Assembly: GCA_937952305.1 (NCBI GenBank)
Contig: CALFZO010000052.1
Span: 1-64,000 of the forward strand
Length of the DNA: 64,000 nucleotides
Direction of reading: 5' to 3'
Source: an uncultured Anaerolineales bacterium
GTDB taxonomy: Bacteria > Chloroflexota > Anaerolineae > Anaerolineales > UBA6663
Below the pieces are notes generated by a model. The model had not been told where the DNA came from. It searched no databases and was given only the letters and a program-made list of their open reading frames with translations. Position numbers and translations under genes: made by a program. Shown here piece after piece: positions 51,076 to 59,957 of this stretch (position 1 is its first letter; the number at the start of each line of letters is the position of its first letter).

Positions 51076-51864
51076 TTGTTCGCCCAGTTGTCCCAGATCG
51101 TCCACTACCGGGAAGCGGCCCGTCTGCTGGCCCAGCGCGAGCTGCAGGTGCGTTACAGCAACTCGGCGCTGGGCGTGGTCTGGAGCCTGCTGCACCCGCT
51201 GGCCGTCACCGCCTTCTTCAGCTTGGTCTTCTCGGTGATGCTGCCCAGCCCCATCCAGCGTTACCCGGTTTTCTTCCTGGCCGGGCTGCTGCCCTGGAAC
51301 TTCTTCAGCCTGTCAGTGACCGTCTCCACCAGCGTCATCACCAACAACAGCCAGTTGGTCAACCGCGTCCGCTTCCCGCGCGAGATCCTGCCGCTGGCCG
51401 TCGTGGCCGCCAACGCCGCCAACTACCTGGTGGCCCTGGTGCCGCTGGCGCTGCTCATGCTGTTCTACCAGGTGCCGTTCACACTGGCCCTGGCCTGGCT
51501 GCCGGCGCTCATCCTGGTGCAGATCGTGCTCACCTACGGCGTCGGGCTGGCCACCGCCGCGCTCAACGTTTACTTCCGCGACGTACAACAGGTCATCGAG
51601 GTCCTGATGCTGCCGCTGTTCTTCCTGACCCTGGGGCCGGTCCTGTACTCGGGCCAGGTGACGGAAGACTCACCGTTGCGCCAGATCCTGCAGGTCGCCA
51701 ACCCGATGGCCGGGCTGGTCGCCCTGTATCAGGATGTCTTCTACTTCGGCCGCCTGCCAGACCTGTCGCTGCTGGGCCTGCTGGCCGTCGAGGCGCTGGT
51801 GGTGTTGCTGATCGGGTTGGTGATCTTCCGCCGCCTCAGCCCCTACTTCGTCGATGAACTCTAA
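51076..51864 (+). CDS. ABC-2 type polysaccharide export permease (Wzm/TagG-like)
   Basis: 262 residues from a TTG at 51076; GAGGAGG 5 nt upstream decides the start. N-terminal amphipathic part (VHYREAARLLAQRELQVRYSN), the SALGVVWSLLHPLAV motif of O-antigen/teichoic acid exporters, then about six membrane helices. It would flip an undecaprenyl-linked glycan with an ATPase partner (Wzt/TagH). No such ATPase gene is adjacent: the next gene starts 11 nt inside its 3' end. Confidence 0.92.
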   Translation: MFAQLSQIVHYREAARLLAQRELQVRYSNSALGVVWSLLHPLAVTAFFSLVFSVMLPSPIQRYPVFFLAGLLPWNFFSLSVTVSTSVITNNSQLVNRVRFPREILPLAVVAANAANYLVALVPLALLMLFYQVPFTLALAWLPALILVQIVLTYGVGLATAALNVYFRDVQQVIEVLMLPLFFLTLGPVLYSGQVTEDSPLRQILQVANPMAGLVALYQDVFYFGRLPDLSLLGLLAVEALVVLLIGLVIFRRLSPYFVDEL

Positions 51865-54100
51865 CGCCCCAGCGCCGGGCGGCGCGCGCCCCACGGCCGA
51901 CCGGGTCCTGCTGGCGCTGGTGCTGGCGGCCCGCCTGGCCCTGGGCCTGGCCTATACCGTCAGCGTGCCCATCTGGGAAGCCGACAATGAAGACGGTCAC
52001 TTCGCCTACGCGCGCTACATTGCCAAGCACGGGCGCCTGCTCCAGCCGGGTGATCCCGAAGCTGAAGCCATCTTCCAGAAGTTTCAGCCGCCGCTTTACT
52101 ACGCACTGACGGCCATCGTCCTGGCCGGCTTCGACCTGGGCGCCGCCTTCCCGGCGCCGGAGCGCAACCCGTTCATCCAGGACGGCATGGGCGCCAACTA
52201 CGCCCTCCATCCCAAACAGCTGACGCCGGCCGAGGCCGCGCTGTGGAACGCCGTGCACGCTGCGCGCGCCTTGGGCGTGGTCATCAGCACCCTGGCCGTG
52301 GCCGTGGTGCAGCGCGCCTTCCGGCGCCTGTGGCCGGGGCGGCCCGGCCGCGCCTGGGCCGCCACGCTCCTGGTGGCGTTCTGGCCGCAGTTCCTGTTCA
52401 CGGGCAGCATGGTCACCAACGACGTCCTGGTGACGGCCCTGGGCCTGGTGGTGTTCTACCTGGCGGTGCGCTTGATGCAGGCCGGCTTTCGCCTGCGGCT
52501 GGCACTGCTGCTGGGATTGGCGCTCGGCGCGGCCATCCTGAGCAAGATCAACGCCCTCGGCCTGGTGCCGATGGCGGGGCTGGCGCTGCTCCTAAGCTGG
52601 CGGGCCGCACCGCGCGGAGCAGCCCGCCCGGCCGGGCGCCGGCGCATCGGCGCCGCGGTGCTGGGGTTGGCGGCCGTCACCGTCGGCGCGGTGGGCATCT
52701 TGAGCTCGCTGACGTTCGTCACGGCTCAGGTTTTTCAGGCGCGCACCTTTCAGGACTTCGTGCTGCTGGCTCCGGGGCTGGGGTCGGGGGGCCAGGCCAG
52801 CATCGCGATCGAAGCGCCGCGCTTCGTCTTCCGCACGTTCCTGGCCTCGTATGGCTGGGGCAACCTGGAAACCGACCCCTGGGTGTACGACGTGTGGCTG
52901 ATCGCGGCGTTAGCGGGGCTGGCCGGCCTGAGCGTCTGGCTGGTCCGCCGGCCGGGCTGGGCGGCCTTCAAGCCGGTGGCGCTGGCGGGCACAGCCCTGT
53001 TGAGCCTGATCGGCCTGGCCGTGGCCCTGGCGATCTCGCAGCAGAACGTCTACGTCCCCGGCCGCTACCTGCTGTTGATCTTGCCATCCGTGGCCGTGCT
53101 GCTGCTCACGGGCTGGGAGGCGCTGACGCCGGCCCGCTGGCGCCGCCACGCCTGGAAGGCGCCGGCCCTGGCCCTGATCCTCCTCGGCTGGGTGATCCCC
53201 TTCTATACCCTTATGCCCGTGTACGCGCCGCCGCAGCCAGTGGACCCGGAGCGCGCCCCGGCCGTGGACCGCAGCGTCGCCGCGGACTTCGGCGACGCGC
53301 TCCGGCTATGGGGCTTCATCCCGGCCGAGGCGACCACGCCGGGCGGTCTGCTGCGCGCGACCCTGTGCTGGGAGGCGCGCGCGCCCGTCCCGGCCCATTA
53401 CCCGCTGCTCCTGGAGATCGTGGGGCCGGATGGGCAGGGCTACGGCCGGCGTCTGGCTTACCCCGGCAACGGCAACTACCCCACCCGGTTCTGGATTGTG
53501 GGTGAGCCGTTCTGCGATTGGTACGAAGTGCCGGTAGGCGCGAACTACCCGGCCCCCAGCGTGGGCGCTCTGCGCGTGGTCTTTCAGGAACAGGCCTTCG
53601 GCACCGCACTGCCGGTGCGCGCGCTCGACGGCGCCGACCTGGGCGGCGACGCGCGGGTGCCGATCGTCGTGCGCGACCCAGCGCCGCCGGCGGCGCCGCA
53701 GCACGCCACTGCTTATCGATTTGACGACGCGATCACGTTGAGCGGTTACGACCTGACGCCGTTGGCGGACGGCCGCCCCGGCTGGGTGGTCACCCTGCAT
53801 TGGCGGACCTCAGCCGCGCTGCCCGAGGCCTACAAGGTCTTCGTCCACCTGCGCGATACGCCGACCTCGGCCTTCGCGCAGAGCGATCATCCGCCGCGCG
53901 ACGGCGCCTACCCGACCACCGCCTGGGCGCCCGGCGAGACTGTGCTGGACACCCATACCCTCGTCCTGCCGGACGAGGCCGCGCCGCCTCTGACCCTGGT
54001 GGTGGGCGTATACCGCGCCGCCGACGGCACGCGTCTGGCCGTCACGGACAGCGCGGGCGCGGCGATCCCCAACGGCGAAGTGACCCTGCCGTTTCCGTGA
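51854..54100 (+). CDS. Large multi-pass membrane protein, GT-C glycosyltransferase-like, with C-terminal beta-sandwich modules
   Basis: 748 residues. The N-terminal ~460 residues hold about ten membrane helices. The first external loop WEADNEDGHFAYARYIAKHG and QKFQPPLYYALTAIVL resemble the acidic loop of GT-C/PMT-like transferases. The remaining ~285 residues are soluble and extracytoplasmic, with two similar beta-rich parts. The second (FDDAITLSGYDL, TLHWRTSAALPEAYKVFVHL, DGAYPTTAWAPGETVLDTHTL) is a module I associate with many Anaerolineae membrane proteins. Likely transfers sugars from lipid carriers outside the membrane; activity is inferred, not shown. Confidence 0.75.
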   Translation: MNSNAPAPGGARPTADRVLLALVLAARLALGLAYTVSVPIWEADNEDGHFAYARYIAKHGRLLQPGDPEAEAIFQKFQPPLYYALTAIVLAGFDLGAAFPAPERNPFIQDGMGANYALHPKQLTPAEAALWNAVHAARALGVVISTLAVAVVQRAFRRLWPGRPGRAWAATLLVAFWPQFLFTGSMVTNDVLVTALGLVVFYLAVRLMQAGFRLRLALLLGLALGAAILSKINALGLVPMAGLALLLSWRAAPRGAARPAGRRRIGAAVLGLAAVTVGAVGILSSLTFVTAQVFQARTFQDFVLLAPGLGSGGQASIAIEAPRFVFRTFLASYGWGNLETDPWVYDVWLIAALAGLAGLSVWLVRRPGWAAFKPVALAGTALLSLIGLAVALAISQQNVYVPGRYLLLILPSVAVLLLTGWEALTPARWRRHAWKAPALALILLGWVIPFYTLMPVYAPPQPVDPERAPAVDRSVAADFGDALRLWGFIPAEATTPGGLLRATLCWEARAPVPAHYPLLLEIVGPDGQGYGRRLAYPGNGNYPTRFWIVGEPFCDWYEVPVGANYPAPSVGALRVVFQEQAFGTALPVRALDGADLGGDARVPIVVRDPAPPAAPQHATAYRFDDAITLSGYDLTPLADGRPGWVVTLHWRTSAALPEAYKVFVHLRDTPTSAFAQSDHPPRDGAYPTTAWAPGETVLDTHTLVLPDEAAPPLTLVVGVYRAADGTRLAVTDSAGAAIPNGEVTLPFP

Positions 54101-54109
54101 CGTCCCGCC

Positions 54110-56557
54110 CTACGGGGCGCGGATCGCGAACACCCAGTCCGCGCCGTTGCTGTACAGCAAGTCGTAGTTGGGCGAGTCCACGAACCACTCCGGCTTGAGC
54201 CCGCCGCCGCGCGCGCCGATGAAAACGTGCGTGGCGCCGGCCGCGCGCCACAGGGCCAGCGTCTCCGGCGCGTTCGCGTCCTTCACCCGGGCCAGGCGCT
54301 CATTGAAGGCGCGGACTTCCGCCTCCCAAGCCGGCTGATAGGTGTAGTCGACCGGCGGCATCGTGGTGCGGCGGCTCGTGTACGGCCAGACCCAGTAGCC
54401 GCCGTCCGGGCCGGCGTAGACGCTGGTTTGCCAGAGCCAGCTGTTGACGACGAAGACGGCTTCCGGCGGCGTGTTCGCGGCGACCCAGTGGAGCGCGTCC
54501 AGGTCGTCCGGCGTGGTCAACACCGTCGTCGCATTGAGGGTCGCCACCTGCGCGCGCAGCCCCAGACTGCCGGCATAGGCCAGCAGGCCCGCGCCGGCGG
54601 CCGTCAGCAGGGCTCCCGCCACCGGACGCAGCAGGCCGGGCGCGCGCCGCCACCGGGTGAGGCCAGACCAGGCCTCGGCGCACCCCCAGCCCGCCAGCGC
54701 GGCACCAGGCACGAACAGCGAGATCGCCCAGGCGTTGTTGTTGACCAGCCACGAGCCCGAGCCGAGGTTGAGCAAGGCCAGCGTCACCGCTATCCAGCCG
54801 GCCATGGCCCACAGCCAGCGCTCGCGCCGCCACAACCCCCAGGCCAGGCTGAGCAGCGCCGCCCCAATCCAGCCGCGCTCCAACAGGCTGGTGAAGTAGC
54901 CGACCGGAAAATCGTTGTAGCCCGCCGGCGAAATCACCGCCGCCGGCGCCTGCACGGTGGGCACGATCCAGCGCTCGCCCAGCCGCCACAGCCACGGGGC
55001 CGCGGCCAGCACCGCCGCTGTCCCCAATAACAGCGCGCGCCGCCAGCCGCCGCGCCGTCCGGCAGCCAGGGCCGCCCACACGTACGTGGCGAAAAAAGCC
55101 AGCACCCGGTAATGGACCAGCGCCAGCCCGCCGGCCAGCAGGCTGGCCCAACCCAGCACGTTCCACGGCGTCCGAGAGGACTGCGTCGCGGCGCTGTCCG
55201 GGGCTACGGCCCGCCAGACCAGGCCGAGCAACGGCGCCAGGACGAGCAGTCCGGCCAACTGGGTGTAGCGTCCCCAGGACAGGTAGTAGGCCGGGAAGAG
55301 CGAGAGCCAGCCGACGCAGAACGCGGCCGCCAGACCAGCGCCGGGCCGGCCGGTGGCGATGACGACTAACGCGTACAGCGCCAGCGGCATGAGGCCGTTG
55401 AGGACCTGGCCCAGGAAGAGGAAGGCCTCAGCCAGCGGCAGGGCCGTGAGACGATGGAAAGCCACGACCGCGGCGTGGACGCCGAAGTGGTAGGTGAACG
55501 TGTCCACCGGCAGCAGCGGCGCATAGTTGGCGGGCACGCGCCCGGTCTCATCCAGCAGGCGCGCGATGACGTAGTGATGGGCCGAGTCCACCCAGGCCGG
55601 CAGAGTCAGCGCTTGCGCGGCCAACAGGCGCGCCACCAACCCGACCCCCAACACGCCGGTCAACAGGACGGCAGTTGCGGAGGGGCGCGCCCATTCGCCG
55701 CGGGCAGCCCAGGCCGCGCGCAGCGCCCGGACCACGACCACGGCCCCGATCAGAATGTAGACGGCGTTCAGCGCGAGGCTCGGCAGCGCCAGGCCCAACC
55801 AGGTGACCCATTGCCAAGCCAGAGGCAACAGCGCCAGGCTGAGAGCCAGCGCCAGGCCCCAGCGCGCCCAGGCATCGGGCAGCCAACGGCGCGCGCGGGT
55901 CAGGTCCAACACCAGCACGCCGGGCGCGAAGACCACCAGCCACAGCGGCATCGCCGACAGCGCCAGATCCGCCAGAGCGCCGGCCGAGTCCAGCGCGAGG
56001 TCGCGCCAGAGCCGGGTGTAGGTGGTAGTGAAGCGCAAGTCGCCCGGGACCAGTTGCTGCCCGGCGCGCAGGTCACCGCGCGCATAGACGTCCAGACTGT
56101 GCGCCCAGGCGGTGACCTGGCCCGCCGTCGCGCCTTCCAGCCGGACGGTGTACGTCTGGCCGGCCGAGTCCGGCTCAGGTGCAAAGGTCAGCCGCAGGGG
56201 CGCGTTGTGCTTGACGGCGGTAAAGGTCTCGCGCGCCACCAAGCGCCCGAGGGGGCCGACGACGCTGACCGTGAGCGCGGCGTCGGCCGGCGCGCCGGCG
56301 TAGACCACGGCCAGCAACTCCACGGCCGAGAAGCCGTTGTGCGCGGCGATCAGGCTTTGCGCCACGGGCGCGGCCGGGTCCGGAAGCGGCGCGGCCTGGT
56401 TCAGGCGCGGCTGCTCCTGATCCGGGGCCGTCAACGGGGCCGGCCGTGCCCACCAGAGGCCGGCCGCCATCGCCAAAGCCACCAACAGCCACTGGGCTGC
56501 GCGCGCGTTCCCAACTGGGACCAACGGCGGAGGGACGTTCGTTTCGGCTTGACTCAC
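54110..56557 (-). CDS. Large multi-pass membrane protein of unknown function (GT-C-like)
   Basis: 815 residues from a GTG at 56557. A single N-terminal helix (about 22-38) is followed by a ~150-residue beta-rich extracytoplasmic domain. About ten membrane helices run between residues ~200 and 640, and a soluble C-terminal domain ends SNGADWVFAIRAP. Loops such as VDSAHHYVIARLLDETGRVP and TYHFGVHAAVVAF recall the first loop of lipid-linked sugar transferases, but I cannot assign a family. It is convergent with the 51.9-kb protein and divergent from the protease, sharing a symmetric -10. Confidence 0.7.
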   Translation of the reverse strand: MSQAETNVPPPLVPVGNARAAQWLLVALAMAAGLWWARPAPLTAPDQEQPRLNQAAPLPDPAAPVAQSLIAAHNGFSAVELLAVVYAGAPADAALTVSVVGPLGRLVARETFTAVKHNAPLRLTFAPEPDSAGQTYTVRLEGATAGQVTAWAHSLDVYARGDLRAGQQLVPGDLRFTTTYTRLWRDLALDSAGALADLALSAMPLWLVVFAPGVLVLDLTRARRWLPDAWARWGLALALSLALLPLAWQWVTWLGLALPSLALNAVYILIGAVVVVRALRAAWAARGEWARPSATAVLLTGVLGVGLVARLLAAQALTLPAWVDSAHHYVIARLLDETGRVPANYAPLLPVDTFTYHFGVHAAVVAFHRLTALPLAEAFLFLGQVLNGLMPLALYALVVIATGRPGAGLAAAFCVGWLSLFPAYYLSWGRYTQLAGLLVLAPLLGLVWRAVAPDSAATQSSRTPWNVLGWASLLAGGLALVHYRVLAFFATYVWAALAAGRRGGWRRALLLGTAAVLAAAPWLWRLGERWIVPTVQAPAAVISPAGYNDFPVGYFTSLLERGWIGAALLSLAWGLWRRERWLWAMAGWIAVTLALLNLGSGSWLVNNNAWAISLFVPGAALAGWGCAEAWSGLTRWRRAPGLLRPVAGALLTAAGAGLLAYAGSLGLRAQVATLNATTVLTTPDDLDALHWVAANTPPEAVFVVNSWLWQTSVYAGPDGGYWVWPYTSRRTTMPPVDYTYQPAWEAEVRAFNERLARVKDANAPETLALWRAAGATHVFIGARGGGLKPEWFVDSPNYDLLYSNGADWVFAIRAP

Positions 56558-56566
56558 AATAGCGCC

Positions 56567-56574
56567 ATTATAAT
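56567..56574. promoter_or_regulatory. Symmetric -10 (ATTATAAT) shared by divergent genes
   Basis: ATTATAAT is its own reverse complement, so each strand carries TATAAT. The minus-strand box lies 9 nt before the GTG of the large membrane protein (leaderless type). The plus-strand box lies 22 nt before the protease ATG. On the plus strand TTGACT is only 14 bp upstream. Confidence 0.55.
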
Positions 56575-56596
56575 GACGACGAGGCGAGGCAGGTGT

Positions 56597-57823
56597 ATGC
56601 GCTTGTGGCGTGGGTGTCTCATCTTGATCTTGTGCAGCCTGGCGTGGCCGCGTCAGGCCGGGCAGGCGCGCGGGCTGGAGCCGACGGTGACGCTGCTGGT
56701 GCAGCCTCGCGCGGCGGCGGCGGCCAGCGCGTTAACCCTGGAGCTGCCAGCCGACGCGCGCGATGTCACCGTGCCCGAGCTGGCCAAGCTCGGCTGGCGC
56801 GCGGTGCGCGTGCCGGCGACGGCGGCAGCCGACCTGCAGGCCGAATGGAGCCGCTCTCCGGCGGTGGCGGCCGTCCAGCGCGCCCAGCCCGTGCAGGCTC
56901 TGGGCTGGCCGGATGACCCCGGCTGGGGTCAGCAATATGGCCCGGCCGCCATCCAGGCGCCACAGGCCTGGGGGATGGTGACCGGATCCATCTCGGTGAC
57001 GCTCGCCGTCATCGACAGCGGCATAGACCTGGTCCACCCGGACCTGGCCGACCGGCTTGTGCCGGGCCTGACGCTGGTGGCGGGGACGGCCACGGCTCAG
57101 GACGACAACGGACACGGCACTCACGTGGCCGGCATCGCAGCCGCGGACGGCGGCAACGCCATCGGCATCGCCGGCATCAACTGGGGGGCGCGGCTGATGC
57201 CCGTCAAGGTGCTGGATTCCCGGGGTCAGGGCGACGACGCCGATGTGGCCGCCGGCATCGTCTGGGCCGTAGACCACGGCGCAGACGTGATCAATTTGAG
57301 CCTGGGCGGCCCCTGTCCCTCGCCGGTTATGGAATTGGCCGTGACCTACGCCTACACGATGGGCGTCACCGTCGTCGCGGCGGCCGGCAATAGCGGCGGG
57401 CCGGGCGTCCTGTGTCCGGCCGCCTTCCCCACCGTCATCGCCGTGGCCGCCACCACCGCCGACAACACCCGCGCCAGTTTCTCCACCTACGGGCCGGAAG
57501 TTGACCTGGCCGCGCCCGGCGCCGTGATCTATTCCACGCTCTGGACACCCGCGGGCAGCGGCTACGGCTACAAGTCGGGCACGTCCATGGCGGCGCCCCA
57601 TGTCGCCGGCGTGGCAGCGCTGCTGGCCGGCCAGCCTGAGTTTGACAGCCCCGACAAGATCCGGGAGGCCTTGGAAGCTACCGCGCTGGACCTCGGGTCG
57701 CTGTGCCGGGACAGCTACTATGGCGCCGGTCTGGTGCAGGCCTATGCGGCCTTGCAGTACAATACATCCGGGACCTCACCGGCGCAGTGCTTCTTCTACT
57801 ACTTTCCGGTCTTCGGTCGCTGA
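56597..57823 (+). CDS. Secreted subtilisin-like serine protease (S8)
   Basis: 408 residues from the ATG at 56597. Signal peptide about 1-27 (hydrophobic core CLILILCSLAWP). A ~80-residue propeptide precedes QQYGPAAIQAPQAWG, the usual start of the mature S8 domain. Catalytic Asp in AVIDSGIDLVHPDL (~140), His in NGHGTHVAGIAA (~173), oxyanion Asn in VVAAAGNSGG, and Ser in SGTSMAAPHVAG (~330). No C-terminal anchor or extra domain. It is followed 27 nt later by a membrane LuxR-Kelch gene, probably in the same transcript. Confidence 0.93.
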   Translation: MRLWRGCLILILCSLAWPRQAGQARGLEPTVTLLVQPRAAAAASALTLELPADARDVTVPELAKLGWRAVRVPATAAADLQAEWSRSPAVAAVQRAQPVQALGWPDDPGWGQQYGPAAIQAPQAWGMVTGSISVTLAVIDSGIDLVHPDLADRLVPGLTLVAGTATAQDDNGHGTHVAGIAAADGGNAIGIAGINWGARLMPVKVLDSRGQGDDADVAAGIVWAVDHGADVINLSLGGPCPSPVMELAVTYAYTMGVTVVAAAGNSGGPGVLCPAAFPTVIAVAATTADNTRASFSTYGPEVDLAAPGAVIYSTLWTPAGSGYGYKSGTSMAAPHVAGVAALLAGQPEFDSPDKIREALEATALDLGSLCRDSYYGAGLVQAYAALQYNTSGTSPAQCFFYYFPVFGR

Positions 57824-57850
57824 CCGGCAATACCTGAACCCGTCACCTGT

Positions 57851-59173
57851 ATGGTCGAACCCAACAACAGCGCCTTGAGCGAGCGCGAACAGGGGATATT
57901 GCGCCTGGTCGCGACCGGGGCGAGCAACAAGGAGATCGCCCAACAACTGGCGATCAGCCCGAACACGGTGAAGGTGCATCTGCGCAATATCTTCGCCAAG
58001 ATCGGGGTGGCCTCGCGCACCGAGGCGACGCTGTTTGCGATCCAGCACGGCTATGTCCAGGTCAACGCCGCCGTGACGGCGCCGATGGGCGCGGAGGCCG
58101 ACGCCGCCGACGAGGCCGGGTTGGCTGAAACCGGCGAGGCCCCGGCGCCGCCGCCGGCCCGCGCCTGGCTGTGGCGGGCCGTGGGCGTGGCCCTGGCCGG
58201 CCTGCTGTTGGCGGCGGTCTGGCTACTGCGGCCGAACGCGCCGACCGCACCGGGTCTGACGCCGGACCCGCAGCCCACGCTGACGCGGTGGGGCGCGCAG
58301 GCGCCCCTGCCGACCAGCCGCAGCGGCTTGGCGGTGGCGGTCTATGAAGAGCAGTTGTACGCGATCGGGGGCGAAACCGAAGCCGGCGTCACCGGCCTCA
58401 GCAGCCGCTACGATCCGCAAGCTGACGCTTGGACCGACACGGCGCCCAAGCCGCTGGCCGTCGCCGATGTCAGCGCGGCCGTCATCGGCGGCCTGATCTA
58501 CGTGCCGGGCGGACGCCAGGCGGACGGCACGCCCGCCGCCGTCTTGGAAGTCTACGATCCGGAGCAGGATGCTTGGTCAGCGCGCACGGCCCTGCCGGCG
58601 CCGCGCAGCGCCTACGCGGCCGCGGCTTACGAGGGGCGGCTGTATGTGTTTGGCGGCTGGGACGGCCAGGCCTATGTGGACACCGTCTTCGAGTATGACC
58701 CGGAGCAGGACCAATGGACCGAGCGCGCGGCCATGCCGACAGCGCGCGGTTTTGCAGGCGCGGCCGTCGCCGGCGGCGCGCTGTATGTGATCGGCGGCAC
58801 CGACGGGCAGCGCAGCCTGACCGTCAACGAGCGCTTCGCCCCCAACGCCGCCGTCCCCTGGCAGGCGCGGGCCCCGCTGCCCGAAGAGCGCGCCCAGGTC
58901 GGCGTCGTCGCCGTCGCCGACGTCGTGCACGTCGTCGGCGAACAGCCGGATGCGCCCCACCCGTACGCGCTCAGCTACTTCCCGGAAGCCGACCAGTGGC
59001 ATACCATTGACCTGCCGATCGGTGAGCCCTGGTCACAACCCGGCGTAGCCGCCCTGGGCACGCGCCTGTTCGCGCTCGGCGGCCGGACGCCGGCCGGCCT
59101 CACCGACCAGCATTGGTCCTATCAGGCCATCTACACGCTGCTCATCCCCGTGGCCGACGGCCCGGGGGAATAA
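57851..59173 (+). CDS. Membrane-bound LuxR-type regulator with extracytoplasmic Kelch propeller
   Basis: 440 residues. Residues ~8-65 are a LuxR/GerE helix-turn-helix (LSEREQGILRLVATGASNKEIAQ region, then SPNTVKVHLRNIFAKIGV). A low-complexity linker and one membrane helix (about 108-127, VGVALAGLLLAAVWLL) follow. Residues ~145-440 are Kelch repeats (ALPAPRSAYAAAAYEGRLYV, FGGWDGQAYVDTVFEYDPE, and others), forming a six-bladed-like propeller outside the membrane. No kinase-receiver domain is present, so it looks like a one-component transmembrane regulator. Coupled in position to the secreted protease. Confidence 0.88.
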   Translation: MVEPNNSALSEREQGILRLVATGASNKEIAQQLAISPNTVKVHLRNIFAKIGVASRTEATLFAIQHGYVQVNAAVTAPMGAEADAADEAGLAETGEAPAPPPARAWLWRAVGVALAGLLLAAVWLLRPNAPTAPGLTPDPQPTLTRWGAQAPLPTSRSGLAVAVYEEQLYAIGGETEAGVTGLSSRYDPQADAWTDTAPKPLAVADVSAAVIGGLIYVPGGRQADGTPAAVLEVYDPEQDAWSARTALPAPRSAYAAAAYEGRLYVFGGWDGQAYVDTVFEYDPEQDQWTERAAMPTARGFAGAAVAGGALYVIGGTDGQRSLTVNERFAPNAAVPWQARAPLPEERAQVGVVAVADVVHVVGEQPDAPHPYALSYFPEADQWHTIDLPIGEPWSQPGVAALGTRLFALGGRTPAGLTDQHWSYQAIYTLLIPVADGPGE

Positions 59174-59199
59174 GTCCACCTCAGCGCGCTCGAAAAGAA

Positions 59200-59229
59200 A
59201 ACGGCCCACCTCGAATGAGGCGGGCCGTT
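59200..59229 (-). terminator. Terminator of the lipoprotein gene
   Basis: A 13-bp stem with one mismatch (59200-59212 with 59217-59229) and a GAAT loop. Read on the minus strand it is followed by TTTTCTTTT, so it ends the lipoprotein transcript; it may also stop the convergent LuxR-Kelch transcript. Confidence 0.8.
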
Positions 59230-59260
59230 CGATTCAACCCTGGCCTACAATGGTGCCGCG

Positions 59261-59875
59261 TTACGGATAAGCCGTCGGGGCCGCAGTCGGCGCCGGCGTC
59301 CCCACCGACACCGGCAGCGCATCGTAGGTCAGCGTGCCCACGTCCGCCGTCTGGGCCGCGGCCACCTCGATGAAGATGTTGTCCTGGGTGCCGGGCTTGA
59401 GCAGGATGTAGCTCTGCACAACGGTATCCAGGAAGAGCGTGTAGCGGCCAGGCTTGACGTTGTGAAAGACGAAACGGCCGGCGGCATCGGTGAAAGCCCG
59501 GGGCGACGTGGTCTGGCTGTACGACGCCACGAGTTCGACGCCATTCGCGTCCTTGAGCAGATCGGCCAGGTACAGCTGCTGGCCGGGCACCGGCGCGGGT
59601 GCTCCAGCCACCAGCAATTGCAGAATGCCGGCGACCTGCCCGAGGGCGGGATCCGGCGTCGGCGTGGGCTCTTCGGTCACGAGCACCTCGCCCGGGCCTG
59701 GGTAAGCCGAACCGACTGGGTAGCCGGCACTCTGGCCAGCCGGGGCAGCGGTGGCGGCCGGCGCCGGCGTGGCGACCGGGGTCACGCTGGGGCTGGCGGA
59801 GCAGGCCGCCGCCAGCATCACGACCAGCGCGGCGGCTCCCAGGCGCCCGAAAGAAACAGGGGCAACGTGCAACAT
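59261..59875 (-). CDS. Lipoprotein with carboxypeptidase-regulatory-like domain
   Basis: 204 residues from the ATG at 59875. Lipobox MLAAACSAS with Cys at about 25, then a Pro/Thr/Ala linker (TPVATPAPAATAAPAG) typical of Chloroflexota lipoproteins. A beta-sandwich region follows: VASYSQTTSPRAFTDAAGRF, FHNVKPGRYTLFLDT and VVQSYILLKPGTQDN, the CarboxypepD_reg/prealbumin-like pattern. Likely a surface-exposed structural or adhesion protein; no enzyme motif seen. Downstream of the repeat-protein gene on the same strand but separated by a hairpin. Confidence 0.82.
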   Translation of the reverse strand: MLHVAPVSFGRLGAAALVVMLAAACSASPSVTPVATPAPAATAAPAGQSAGYPVGSAYPGPGEVLVTEEPTPTPDPALGQVAGILQLLVAGAPAPVPGQQLYLADLLKDANGVELVASYSQTTSPRAFTDAAGRFVFHNVKPGRYTLFLDTVVQSYILLKPGTQDNIFIEVAAAQTADVGTLTYDALPVSVGTPAPTAAPTAYP

Positions 59876-59899
59876 AAGCGTCACTTCTTCTCCGCAAAC

Positions 59900-59930
59900 G
59901 ATTAGAGGGTGGCTGGACCACCCTCTAATC
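59900..59930 (-). terminator. Hairpin after the secreted repeat-protein gene
   Basis: A perfect 13-bp stem (59900-59912 with 59918-59930) and a 5-nt loop, 27 nt beyond the repeat-protein stop on the minus strand. No T-tract; it may terminate partially or protect the upstream mRNA. Confidence 0.6.
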
Positions 59931-59957
59931 GGGTCTGGCTGGGTCGAGCGGCCTGGC

